Assembly: GCF_011075055.1 (NCBI RefSeq)
Contig: NC_058153.1
Location: 11,842,001-11,906,000, forward strand
Reading direction: 5' to 3'
From: Mangifera indica
Taxonomy: Eukaryota; Streptophyta; Magnoliopsida; Sapindales; Anacardiaceae
DNA: 64,000 nt
Part shown: one piece after another, positions 1-10,219 of the stretch
Numbering within the stretch: the first letter of the stretch is position 1
Layout of the letters: each line of letters opens with the position of its first letter
Notes under the pieces: generated by a model
Told to the model about the DNA's origin: nothing
Databases searched by the model: none
Seen by the model: the letters and a program-made list of their open reading frames with translations, nothing else
Made by a program: the position numbers and the translations under genes

Positions 1-86
1 ATGTCACAAAATGGCTCAATCTTTCATTCAAAATATATATATATATATATATATTTTGAATGAAAGATTGAGCCATTTTGTGACAT
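1..86. repeat. Perfect palindrome with AT core
   Basis: Bases 1-34 and 53-86 are exact reverse complements, separated by an alternating AT core (35-52), so the whole 86 bp can fold into one hairpin. The left arm begins at the window edge and may extend further. No mismatch is visible, which implies recent origin or ongoing correction. A small MITE or a hairpin-RNA locus would both fit; the sequence alone does not decide. Confidence 0.9.
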
Positions 87-1034
87 GTAGAGAATTGTTC
101 TTTCCTTCTGTTTGCTTATATATTCCATTTCAGGTCACTTTCCCACCTCAAAAGTTTTCTTTTTTGTCCTTCCTTTGCCACCCATTTTCATGTTCTTGGA
201 CTCTTTCCCACTTTTTTCCCCTGTGGGGTGTTAGTCTAGAAATAGTATCATATGAGAGAAACCACCTATAAAGGATTTGCTATTTGTAAATTCATATGAA
301 TGCAGTCAGTTATGTGATTCCACATGCAACAATACACAACGTCATTGACTCTTTGAAAATCACCAAATACAATACCAAAACATGAAATTATAGACATGAT
401 ATACCATTCCAAACCATGACATTATAGACTACTGAGAATCGTTGGATAAAGATGGAAATATTTTCAACTTCTGAGAATCATCATACATATACTGATCAAA
501 ATGTCAAATAGAACTAAATCGTTTTCCAAACTAATCAAGAACCAGAAAAACAAAATCAAGTGATTCCAATTATAGACACAAGTGATGTTAGTTGGAAGAA
601 AGATTAGACCCAAGCCAAAGGAGCAGAAAGAATAATTGGTATTTCGTCCAGTTGAGGGAAAGGCAAATAGTTGGAACAATAAACTAGACAGTCAATCAAG
701 GAAGTAAAAAATTGTTCAAAAAACTAATCAAATACAAAATAACTTGATCCCTCGAAAGGGCCACCTTCCTCGAGCGATTTTGCCACAATATTAGGCCATA
801 CTCAGGAACAAAATCCATGGTTTTCTGTAGTTTGATTCTTCCCTCAATAAAACATATAGCTCTGGCCTCAGAAAAATATACAAAACTCAATAAAATTACC
901 TTTTTTTTTTGGCATCTCCAGCTTATCGAATAATACAAGTTGTTTGCCTTGAGGTTATGAAGCCCTGAAAGCAAGCACAAGAGGTATTTGTGGAATCTGA
1001 AACTGAAGTACTTGTTCTAAAAAACATTTGACTG
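87..1034. other. No gene recognised
   Basis: AT-rich sequence downstream of the eIF(iso)4G pseudogene. Only short open frames without recognisable similarity are present. I see no RNA gene or clear transposon end. Confidence 0.5.
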
Positions 1035-2990
1035 CTAGAACAAACTCTGGCAGGACTTGATATCAGATGCTTGAGATTCCAAAATATTTTGCCCAGATGG
1101 ACTTGACCTAATTGTCTCCATGGCTGCATCGAAAAGAGTTTTCTGGAACCTGTAATCTTCCATCTTGTTAAGTATCTCCCTTACAACTTTAAAATTCAAT
1201 CCCCCCACCAAAACAAGCTTCCCAACAATTTCGCCAAAATTACCCGGTGCTTTGGGCAAGTCGATAGCAATATCATCCATCAACATGCCATACCTCAAGC
1301 ACCCAATCCCTATGTCTCTAGGCATAATTACTTTCTTAGTAAGTGTTCCAAGAGTTTTACTACTGGATCAACAAAGGCTGGACCTTTGTCAAGAGCAAGG
1401 GAGATGGACTCCTTGACAAACTCAGGGTGGTATCCAGGAGACTTTAATTCCTCCACGCATGTTAGTGCTTCCCCAAATCTCGGATACTGAAATATTCTTC
1501 CAGAAGTGAAACTGTCTTTTTACGAAGTTCATCTGTCTTCAACATTACAACTGATGCCTGAGATGTCTCCCCAACAGGAAGAACATAGGGTGCAGGAGCA
1601 GGTTTAGAAGGTGCAGGAGCTTGGAATGTAGGTTCTGTGCCAGAATAAAGTTGGAAAGGCGGCCAGGAGGGGTACCACTCCCCTGCAACAGAGCACTTCT
1701 GCCACCCATTACTCCACCAGTAGCATGAGGTAATAACTTTGTGTTAGGTGATGCCGACTTACTCATCATTGGTTGGCCACGTCCCATCGGCTGCACTCCT
1801 GCTCCATCACCCCTTGGCATACTCCGTTGCCTTGGTGTCTCCCAGTTATGATTATCAATTCCAGGCATCCCAGGCATCTTTCTAGTTCCTGGCATGCCAG
1901 GCATCATACCACCAGATCCAGGACGTGTGATGGGTATGCTACCTGGACCAGTAACCCCTTGAGCCCAGACATACGAATATTTCAAATATTTGCAGTAGCC
2001 CCTGGACGTAACCCAAGATTTTCTTCTGCCTCTGAATGAATTTCAGTGATTTTTTTTTTGCTTTCACCTGTAACATTAACAGTAGAAAGAGATAAAATAG
2101 ATATAAAACCATAATTGACAGCAATGCAAGTATCATATAGTGCCAAAAAAAATAAGGATAATAAGCATCAGACTACCTCTTGTCTCCTAGGACATCATGA
2201 ACCATGAACCTCAATCGGGGAGCCAGCTGAGGGTTTGAAGTCAAGTCCTTCAATCTATTAAAGTACAATCATATATACGCCGTGATTTTGGGCTTTCATC
2301 AGCTGCTTACCAATGGTGTTGAAAAACTGACATATGGCCTCAACATTTTCTTCTGCAGGGTAAGATGAACTATCGTATCCCAAAAGTTCTTGTACAATGA
2401 GAAGTGCTGAGCAACAATAAGAACATATATATGTCTCAAAATTAATTCGTCTTTTCAATCACTGTCACCAACACAAACCTGAACAATGTGATGGACAATC
2501 TTTTCAGGCACCATCTTCTGCTTCAGAAGCTCACCAATTAAACGAATGTTTCCAAGTGTACGAAGCTTGACCATTCTTTCTTTATCCCTGCGCTCCATTT
2601 CTTGTTCTGGAGCAGTCATCTGTCTTAATTCTTCTCTCAGTTTGTCAGCACCCTCAAATGCCTCCTGGCAAATATTCAAGAGGACACGCTTGAACGTGAT
2701 TTCTTTCCCACCAGGTTCATCCGAGGGAAATTGGGGGAGCTTTTAATTCAAATCAGAACAGAGCTGAGCATACATGAGGCAAATGTGGGCTCAAGAACAA
2801 CCTTATCAAATATAAGAGATATAACTCTCTATTGCAAAATAATCAACAAATTCAGTAAACAAACTGATGAATTCCTAAAGATATCAACACATTAACTACA
2901 AAAAGAAACAGACCCTTAAGATCTCAGCCGATGTGATGCCAGAGTCTATGAGTTGACCCTTACATGTTGAATAGTGAGCTGCACATGTTT
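1035..2990 (-). pseudogene. eIFiso4G: eIF(iso)4G-like pseudogene, introns retained
   Basis: Minus-strand remains of the plant translation-initiation scaffold eIF(iso)4G, which in its intact form binds eIF4E, eIF4A and eIF3. Recognisable blocks in gene order: KGQLIDSGITSAEIL (about 2925-2975); the MIF4G core with VISLIFDK (about 2810-2833) and [17 protein letters not shown] to KIVHHIVQ (2475-2679); [18 protein letters not shown] (2300-2360); the Gly/Met/Pro-rich linker GMMPGMPG (1800-1950); and a C-terminal MA3 region ending at the stop at 1035, open from 1325. Intron-like gaps with GT/AG borders remain, for example a donor after HHIVQ near 2475. Damage includes an in-frame TAA near 2745 (expected LCSDLNEKLPQFP reads LCSDLN-stop), a 1-base loss near 2775, frameshifts near 2260-2310, loss of about 25 bp near 2195, and a shifted frame at 1960-2040. 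Retained introns mean a DNA duplicate, not a retrocopy. Confidence 0.88.
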
Positions 2991-3909
2991 CTTTTTTACT
3001 ACAGTTGTTACACAAATTAGTACTTATTATTAGTAGTGATGATTTACTTGTTTGGAAAACTTATACCCCTGGTCTTAATTTATTATGAATGTTATGCTGA
3101 TGCAAATTGGGTTCTCTAATCTTATTTAATGGAGTTTTAGCAAGCAAAAGTTGTTGCTCTTTCCTCCACATAAACAAAATTCCTGCATGCCTTGGCTCCA
3201 CCACATTTCTATGATAATATGCTTGCGTTTACGGAGAAGCTGTTTTTATTAATCTCAGAACAAATAGAATGAAAATCTGGATTATATTGTTTACATTATA
3301 AAACCTAGTGTTTCTTTTATATATAGGAGCTAAAAATGCAATTTTATTCTGTCTAAAACTCTTCAATCCTCGTCTTGATCCAAGCTCCCAGTCTTGCTTG
3401 TTCTGCATGGATGAGCGTTTTCCCCTTCCCAATCTGCTTCCTGCAAATCATCACTTTTGGAACAACCTCACTCTCCCTAAAATGACCCTTTTCTTTCTTG
3501 GAACAACTCATACACTTCTGAAACTGGCAACGACAAAATTTTTTGAACAATCATTCCACACTATATAATGCTTGGAACGATCATTCAACTACAATAGAAC
3601 GCCCGCTCCATCAATTCTAGATCTTTAATTGAACTGTTTCAAATACGAGCCACATTATTAACATCCCAACCCCAAGACATTAAGGAATAAGCTTTTTCTT
3701 GTGTTTATTTCAAGGAGATAAGAGATTAATCTGATAATCTATTTTTCGTTACAGATGATACCTTTTTTAATTTATTAGGTAATAAAAGAATTACGATAAA
3801 TTTTTATTACCAAGTTGATGTGGCAATATAAATAGTAATTTGATTAATACATTCTTCTAAGGTATTAAAAGATTGTCAAAGTACTCTAAATTTTGTTACA
3901 ATTTTAACT
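2991..3909. other. No gene recognised
   Basis: About 0.9 kb upstream of the pseudogene fragment. The 5' exons of eIF(iso)4G, including the eIF4E-binding segment, were not found here. Short overlapping frames at 3229-3568 on both strands look like chance. Confidence 0.45.
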
Positions 3910-4344
3910 TTAGGGTATATTTGATTTGGGTAATCTTTTATTATTACTATATTTGTTAACAATTAATAAATAAATAATTATTGTATTTGATTGATGTAAT
4001 AAAAAAATGCAAATTAATAAGTTATTATTTTATTTAATGTCATTGGTAAAATTATTCTAAAATATTGTTCATGTTACTTATTATATTAATTGAAAAATAA
4101 TGCTATTTTTGTCCTAAAAATTAATAAGTAATACAAAAATATAAAAAATAAAGATTATTTTAATAATCTTTTCATAACTAAGTGGAGATGATAATCAGAT
4201 TATTTTTATATTACCTTTCGCATCACTAATGATAATAGAATATTATCATAAATTTTATTCCCAAACAATGTAAACAAAATAATGTTAGTAACAAAAAATA
4301 AATTATCAAAGTAATACTTGAATACTTATACTAAACATCCCTTA
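3910..4344. mobile_element. Tourist-like MITE (TTA target duplication)
   Basis: A 429-bp AT-rich element (3913-4341) flanked by TTA on both sides (3910-3912, 4342-4344). Its ends are imperfect inverted repeats, GGGTATATTTGATT on the left and the complement GGGATGTTTAGTAT on the right. A TTA duplication and GG-start termini fit PIF/Harbinger MITEs. A same-length relative lies at 5518-5946. Confidence 0.65.
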
Positions 4345-4818
4345 ATAAATTTTGTTAAAGATATTAAAGCAAGTAATAACAGTATTCTTTGAGGGGGCAG
4401 TTGGTTCAAGTGGTAGAAAAATTACTCTGATAATCTATATTTTATCACTTATATTACTGTGTTTGATTGTTAAATAATAAAATATCGATTTTAGTAATTT
4501 TTTATTATCAATGATGATGTGACATGCAATATAAAAAGTAATTATCATATTTTTTGATTTTATTATAATTATAAACTTACTTATTAATTTTTTAGAACAA
4601 AAATAACTTTTCAATTAATATAATAAATAACATAAAAAGTAATTAAGAATAATTATATCACAAGATATTTTAGTAAAATAATATTTTAGTATTCTATTAT
4701 TACCTCTAATCAAACACAATAATTATTTATTTCTGTCAATTTTTATCAAATTTTATCAAACATATTAATAATTTATATCAAGTAATCTCTTGAGAATTCT
4801 ATCTTCAAGATAATATTT
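4345..4818. other. AT-rich 3' flank of the CNGC gene
   Basis: Contains sequence resembling the neighbouring MITE family (phrases such as GATAATCTATATTTTATC and TTGTTAAATAATAAAATA near 4415-4490, ending near 4790), but without clean ends or a target duplication. No coding potential is visible. Confidence 0.4.
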
Positions 4819-7774
4819 CTACCTATGGCCCTTCCTAGAATGTAAGGCCCTTTTGAAGCGCCAAAATAATTGTATGAAATGAACTGCTCGAAGTTTTGCA
4901 AATACATCTTGCAAGTCTTCAACAGTGATAGCGAAAGCTTCAACTTTTGTAACAGCCAGAATAGTAGTGGTTGAGACAGGGAGGGTGGTGGAGTAGGGGT
5001 CAGCAAGAACCCAAGTGACAAGCCCTTTTCCACATATGTCACCATCTTTCAGCAAAATAGTTCTGCAATTGTTGCCAGCAGAGCCTGTTCTTACATCCAT
5101 GGAGGTGTAGGTTCGAAGCTTGCCTTGCACGATAAATAGCATCTCATCAACTGGGTCTCCCTCCTCAACAATGCGAGCTCGCTCATTGAAGCTCACTGGC
5201 TTTAAACAACCACACAGGTCCTCTAATGCCGATTCGCTCAAGCTTCCGAACTCCTCTACCTTGTTATACAAACAATATAAGAATAAAAATTTATCCAAAA
5301 TCCAGCAGTTAAAAGTATAAATGAAAAAGATGCTGAAAATTTTCCTCAATAAAACTATCTGTACAAATAATGATGTGTTATTATATGATTAGATATTGTT
5401 TTATCTTTAATTTTTAACCATCTAATCATATAATGATACATCATTGTTTGTACATATAACATTGCTCTATTTTCATGGGCATACATAGATTTTTTTGCTG
5501 CATGTCCAATACACTTAGGAGACATTTGGTTTAGAATCTAGTAATATATTTTTTTATTACTAACATTATTTTATTTAGTTTGTCAAATAATCAAATATTA
5601 TGGTAATCTTTATTACTAATATTAATATGATAGGTAAGTAATTTATTACATCCACTTTAGAAATTAAAAATTAATAAGGTAATCTTGATTTTATTATAAT
5701 TGTATGTTATTTATTAATTTTTTTAAGGATAAAAATACTCTATTTTCAATTAATATAACAAATAATATAAAAAATATTTCAGAATAATTATACTCAATAA
5801 TCTTTACGATGTTTCAATAAAATAATATCTTAGTTTTTTTTTTATATCCAATCAAATATAATAATTGTCAGTAATCTTCAAACAATCTATCTTTATGAGA
5901 ATTTTTTATTTTTTGTAATAAATAATTAGCTCAACCGAATGCACCCTTAATGCATAAACAATGGGTTATGACAATGCAAGCATGGCTTTAAATAAGATGA
6001 CACATGAAATTAGTATAAAAAGAGGTCAAGTCTCTTTTCCTAATGCATTGACGATGATAAAAATACTTCATTCCAAATATAGTTATATTAACTGCATCTG
6101 TGAAAGGAAGATCAGTTTCATCAAATCAATAATCGATCGAATTAGAAAATGATTTTGTATCAACTATGATGCAATCAAGTTTGCCTAATTCCCTAATCTA
6201 TTAATTTTACTATTCTATAATCTATATGTATGCAAATTGAAATTGATGTTGAGGTTAGATTGATTGATGCATGAATAATTTTGTGAGAAGAACAAAAGGT
6301 CCATAATAACTCACTGTCTTCAGCAATTCCAAGCAGAGTTCACACTTTATATTCTTCTGTAGGTCCCTGGGAAGCTTTTTGAGCAAATTTTCAGCATGAA
6401 CAATTTTGGCTTCTGGATCATTGTTTAGGTATGGCTGAAATTTCTTCACCTCCTGTTGGAGTTTTTCAGAGAGCTTCCAAAAGGACATCCACTGCTCTGT
6501 CTTGCGTCCCTGCAATCTCACCTCCCCTGATCTTATTGTTTCAGATTGCAGGTATGTCTGTATTGTAAGAAGTATTATCCATATATAAACCAAGTTCTAA
6601 TATGATTCATTTTAAGCATGGTAAGATAAATTGAATAAGAAAAAAAAGGTCAAAAACTATTCCCCACTCAAGGTTTATGAAACGACAAATTTTTATCCTT
6701 TTAAGTTTCAAAAAACTAAATTCTCATATGTTTCAATAAATCTATAAGTTTTCTTAGAAATGATTGTCTTACCATTTTATTATATAAAATTGTAACACTT
6801 AGTATAGATGTCAAATTACTAATATATCTTTATTTGTTTTAAAATTTATCACTAAGACTCATAAAAAATATCAAAACTCTAATTAATGTTAAAATGTTGT
6901 GATTTGGTAAGTTCTTTAGGGGTGTAAATGTCATTTTTGAAACTACTATGGGATATATTAAAAATTTTAAATTCAAAAGCACCCATGAACTCTCTTTAAT
7001 TTTCCAAAACCCCCTAGAAAATTTTAACACCCCTAATATTTTTAAAAATTTGTGTGCCCCTTAAACTTTTGAAAAAGGAAAATTGAAAAAAAAAAGAGAC
7101 AAAGAAAATTAAAAAGAACAAGGGAAAAAAGAGAAAATAGAAAAATATATGCAAAAAAGACTCTTCATGCCCTTTCACTTAACGAAATTTACTAACGAAA
7201 GTGAATGATGGGTGAGAATTTGGCTTTTTGGAACTAAACAGATGAGAATCTGTCATATGAGCAAACCTTGGGTGGGAAATTTCTTTTGGCCGAAAAAAAT
7301 ATACTAACCTGCATATTTCCAATAAAAAAGACGAGAACTACCACAGCATAGACACTGATGCATATGACAAAGAAATTTTCTAGAATAAAGGTGCTTGCTC
7401 GGAGGTTTTGACCTAAACAACTGCAGAAAATTTTATTCTATATCAGACTCCAAGCTTAAAAGGCGAATAATTCTACATTTACCAACTTTTCTTACGAACC
7501 TGAGAGTCTGCACTCCCCATCGTAGACAATATGATAACCTCGTTAGAAAATAAGTAGTTTCCACAATTCGAGACTGAATAGCATCATCGAATATTCCGAA
7601 ATCAAAGTTGGTCGAATCTCGAGTAGTACACGAAACATTTCGAAATTTATAGTCTATACCATCACAATAAAAAGAACCTGAACCATTAACGTAGCCTGTA
7701 TCAGCTTCACATGCTTCCCTGAAATATGTTATCTCTCTGTGGACTGCAAAAAAGTACCATAACCCTCCGAACAC
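4819..7774 (-). CDS. CNGC: Cyclic nucleotide-gated channel, 3' half (4 exons)
   Basis: Minus-strand exons 7500-7774, 7309-7420, 6315-6557 and 4819-5259, each with AG/GT borders and compatible phases; they encode about 356 residues. Exon 1 seen here carries S5 and the pore region (VFGGLWYFFAV, FDFGIFDDAIQS, YCLRWGVQTL). Splicing to exon 2 gives SCLGQNL, the GQN selectivity filter typical of plant CNGCs, followed by S6 (FFVICISVYAVVVLVFFIGNMQ). Exon 3 is the C-linker (TYLQS, TEQWM, LPRDLQKNIKCELCLELL). Exon 4 is the cyclic-nucleotide-binding domain (FGSLSESALEDLCGCLKPV, EEGDPVDEMLFIVQGKL, CGKGLVTW) and an IQ-like end, FIQLFWRFKRA. About 20-25 residues usual between the last helix and the IQ motif are absent, and the protein stops soon after. 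S1-S4 exons should lie above 7774 but are not found before the N gap at 8274. Gene fragment or a gene split by misassembly. Confidence 0.85.
5347..5467. mobile_element. Short MITE in CNGC intron, 9-bp TSD family
   Basis: A 121-bp element whose ends match the 181-bp MITE at 38855-39035: it starts CAATAAAACTATCTGTACA and ends TGTACATATAACATTGCTC. The flanking 9-mers (5338-5346 and 5468-5476) agree at 7 of 9 positions, as expected for an old 9-bp target duplication. It lies in the intron between the C-linker and nucleotide-binding exons. Confidence 0.65.
5515..5949. mobile_element. Tourist-like MITE in CNGC intron
   Basis: A 429-bp AT-rich element (5518-5946) flanked by TTA (5515-5517, 5947-5949). 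Termini GGAGACATTTGGTTTAG and, on the other strand, GGGTGCATTCGGTTGAG are inverted repeats. Same size and same duplication as 3913-4341. Confidence 0.68.
6639..7299. mobile_element. Foldback-type element in CNGC intron, 8-bp TSD
   Basis: Element 6647-7291 starts AGGTCAAAAACTATTCCCC and ends GGGTGGGAAATTTCTTTTGGCC-like sequence, an inverted repeat. It is flanked by GAAAAAAA at 6639-6646 and 7292-7299. Ends, orientation and 8-bp duplication match the 793-bp foldback at 34921-35713, so both belong to one family. It sits between CNGC exons 6315-6557 and 7309-7420, close to the splice donor at 7308. Confidence 0.7.
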
Positions 7775-8273
7775 CTATTGAGGACCAGCAAGCGACTTGT
7801 TAATCAGAAGATATGCACAATTGAAAAAAAAAAAAAAAAAGAAGAAGAATACTACTTAGGCTATGCAAAATGTCAATAACATTCTGGCCAATTATCGGAT
7901 TCAATTTATGAAGAATGGTTTATTTTATTAGCTCTTAACTCCCTGCTATTGCCGGCAATCTCTCTTTACCTACATGTTAATATAACTTATAAATAGGGCT
8001 GGATTCGGCTTAGTTTGACTCGAATCGGTGATTTGAATTCGTGGTTTCGTTCGATATGAATTGTTAGTTCAAATTTCTATCTTGGTTTTGTCTATGTCAT
8101 TGAGCCATGAACTCAAGTCATAAATTTGACTCATCAATTCAAACCAAATCATGAATTCAAACCTTTAATTTGAGTAATGAATTCAAATCCAACCAAGCCA
8201 AATGATTTTTTATTCGAATTGAACTTAAATTAACTTTAATTTTTGCTAAATGAACTCGAGCTAAGCTTGAACC
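7775..8273. other. CNGC upstream flank, no exon found
   Basis: The acceptor of the first visible CNGC exon (CAATAG) ends at 7775. Beyond it there is a poly-A tract (about 7827-7843) and, from about 8000, low-complexity sequence rich in GAATTCAAA/TTCGAAT phrases. That sequence resembles stretches inside the array, for example 18940-19050, so it may be an array edge or a dispersed repeat. Confidence 0.5.
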
Positions 8274-8773
8274 NNNNNNNNNNNNNNNNNNNNNNNNNNN
8301 NNNNNNNNNNNNNNNNNNNNNNNNNNNNNNNNNNNNNNNNNNNNNNNNNNNNNNNNNNNNNNNNNNNNNNNNNNNNNNNNNNNNNNNNNNNNNNNNNNNN
8401 NNNNNNNNNNNNNNNNNNNNNNNNNNNNNNNNNNNNNNNNNNNNNNNNNNNNNNNNNNNNNNNNNNNNNNNNNNNNNNNNNNNNNNNNNNNNNNNNNNNN
8501 NNNNNNNNNNNNNNNNNNNNNNNNNNNNNNNNNNNNNNNNNNNNNNNNNNNNNNNNNNNNNNNNNNNNNNNNNNNNNNNNNNNNNNNNNNNNNNNNNNNN
8601 NNNNNNNNNNNNNNNNNNNNNNNNNNNNNNNNNNNNNNNNNNNNNNNNNNNNNNNNNNNNNNNNNNNNNNNNNNNNNNNNNNNNNNNNNNNNNNNNNNNN
8701 NNNNNNNNNNNNNNNNNNNNNNNNNNNNNNNNNNNNNNNNNNNNNNNNNNNNNNNNNNNNNNNNNNNNNNNNN
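8274..8773. other. Assembly gap, exactly 500 N
   Basis: A run of 500 N is a conventional scaffold spacer, not a measured distance. Sequence to its left is non-array; sequence to its right starts in the middle of a U5 snRNA gene. Confidence 0.98.
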
Positions 8774-8824
8774 GGCATACCTTTATTTTTGGAGGGCCTT
8801 ACTCTGTTGTTATGGCTCCCTTAC
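8774..8824 (+). ncRNA. U5: U5 snRNA, 3' end only (cut by gap)
   Basis: Begins GGCATACCTTTATTTTTGG, which includes the Sm site (ATTTTTGG), then the 3' hairpin and CTCCCTTAC. The 5' stem and loop are lost in the gap. It matches the U5 at 61563 except that two bases are missing or changed in the 3' hairpin (TGTTGTTATGG against TGTTGAGTATGG). This is likely a consensus error at the contig end. Confidence 0.9.
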
Positions 8825-9515
8825 CAATTTTAGTTCTTATAATTTTCTTCTGTGAAATATGCTTTTAATCTGTTTCTGGTTTGGTTGGGTTATTCATCGA
8901 ACATATTGGAGTTCAATATAATATAAGAGTGAAATCACATCGGTATCTTTGCTCTTGGGGCAATGACGCGCATCTATTGTTGGATTAATACTATTTCCAC
9001 TTCCCTCTTAACTGGGATCTGCCCTTGACTTTCAGGATTTCTGTCCTCGAATTTCTGAAAGGGCTTCCCTCTTAACTGTGATCTGCCCTGGACTTCCAGG
9101 ATTTGTCCTCGAATTTCTGAAAGGGCTCCCGCCTGTACAGTGCCTAGGATCCAAACTTGACTAATTGCGCCAAGTCAACACGGTCAATTACCAAGTGATT
9201 CCAGTCAAAATATCGCAATTATTGGGAAGCATGCAATTCATTTAAGCATAAAGAAGAATTAAATAGACAAAATTAGTTTTACAAAAATTTACAATTGCTA
9301 CAACTTAATACTACTATGTACTGGTTGTCGTCAAAACAGAAAAAGACCTTGATCAACCTCTTAACTGGGCCTGAAATCAATTATATTAAGAAGTCACAAA
9401 TAACAATAAGAACTATGTGTTAATATAAGGGTTCACAATAAATGTAAAGACCTAGCCAGTATTTACTTTCTATAATAAGGAAGGAGAAATATAAGAGAAA
9501 TCAATAATACTTTAT

Positions 9516-10158
9516 TGTTAATGTTTTATTTTACGAGTTCGAATATTAATATCAGAGCTTCGGATCGATTTTCAGTCAAGAATTGCACAAGAACCATATA
9601 ATAAACCATACGCAAATCAACACACTAAATTTATTTGGTTCTGGTTCAAAAGATTAGATCCCTACATCCAAGACAGAGGAATCTTCTAACAAATCTACTA
9701 ATTAGTAAGAAAAATAGTACAATTTACAAATCTAGAAGCCAATCTAGCATTACAAACACAAACAGAAACGTATCCAGTCTTGCCAACTCAAATCATTCCT
9801 AAACCCGAGCACCACAACGACCTTGTACACAGACTCAAGAATTTAAACAGCTAGATCTAAGAAAATATAATGGATTTATGCATTTTTTATAAACCCTAGC
9901 AGAGAAGATACGAGGAACTAGAGAGAAAAACATATTCACACCCAAAGGCAGCCTATTTTCCTTCTAAGAAACAACCAATGAAAAATGCCTTTCTTTCTTC
10001 ACTTTCTCAAAACCAACTAATGGTTTATATCCATTAGTTAAAACACTTAATCAAGCAAAGACAAAACTGCCCCTGGACAATAACTATAGCCTAAACTTTG
10101 CTCAAACTTTTGCTCCTAATTACAAGACTGCCATTAGTTTTTATGTTACAGATTCACA
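9516..10158 (-). repeat. 3' LTR of unit 1 copia
   Basis: 643 bp, starting TGTTAATGTTTTATTTTA and ending GATTCACA on the plus strand. It differs from the partner LTR (14533-15172) at many positions, so the insertion is not young. A purine-rich tract just inside (about 10159-10172, minus strand CAAGGTGGAGTTT) is the likely polypurine tract. Confidence 0.95.
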
Positions 10159-10219
10159 AAACTCCACCTTGACAAAAAAACTAACATATCTAAGGACTTC
10201 TCAGTAGACCACAACACAC

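Noticed and set aside
1..86. CRISPR-like or bacterial terminator reading of the palindrome
   Set aside because: Plant nuclear context; a single palindrome with no repeat-spacer pattern.
3229..3568. Overlapping frames on both strands
   Set aside because: Short, no recognisable domains, no splice or promoter support.
8236..8833. Two long frames through the gap
   Set aside because: Made of N; no information.
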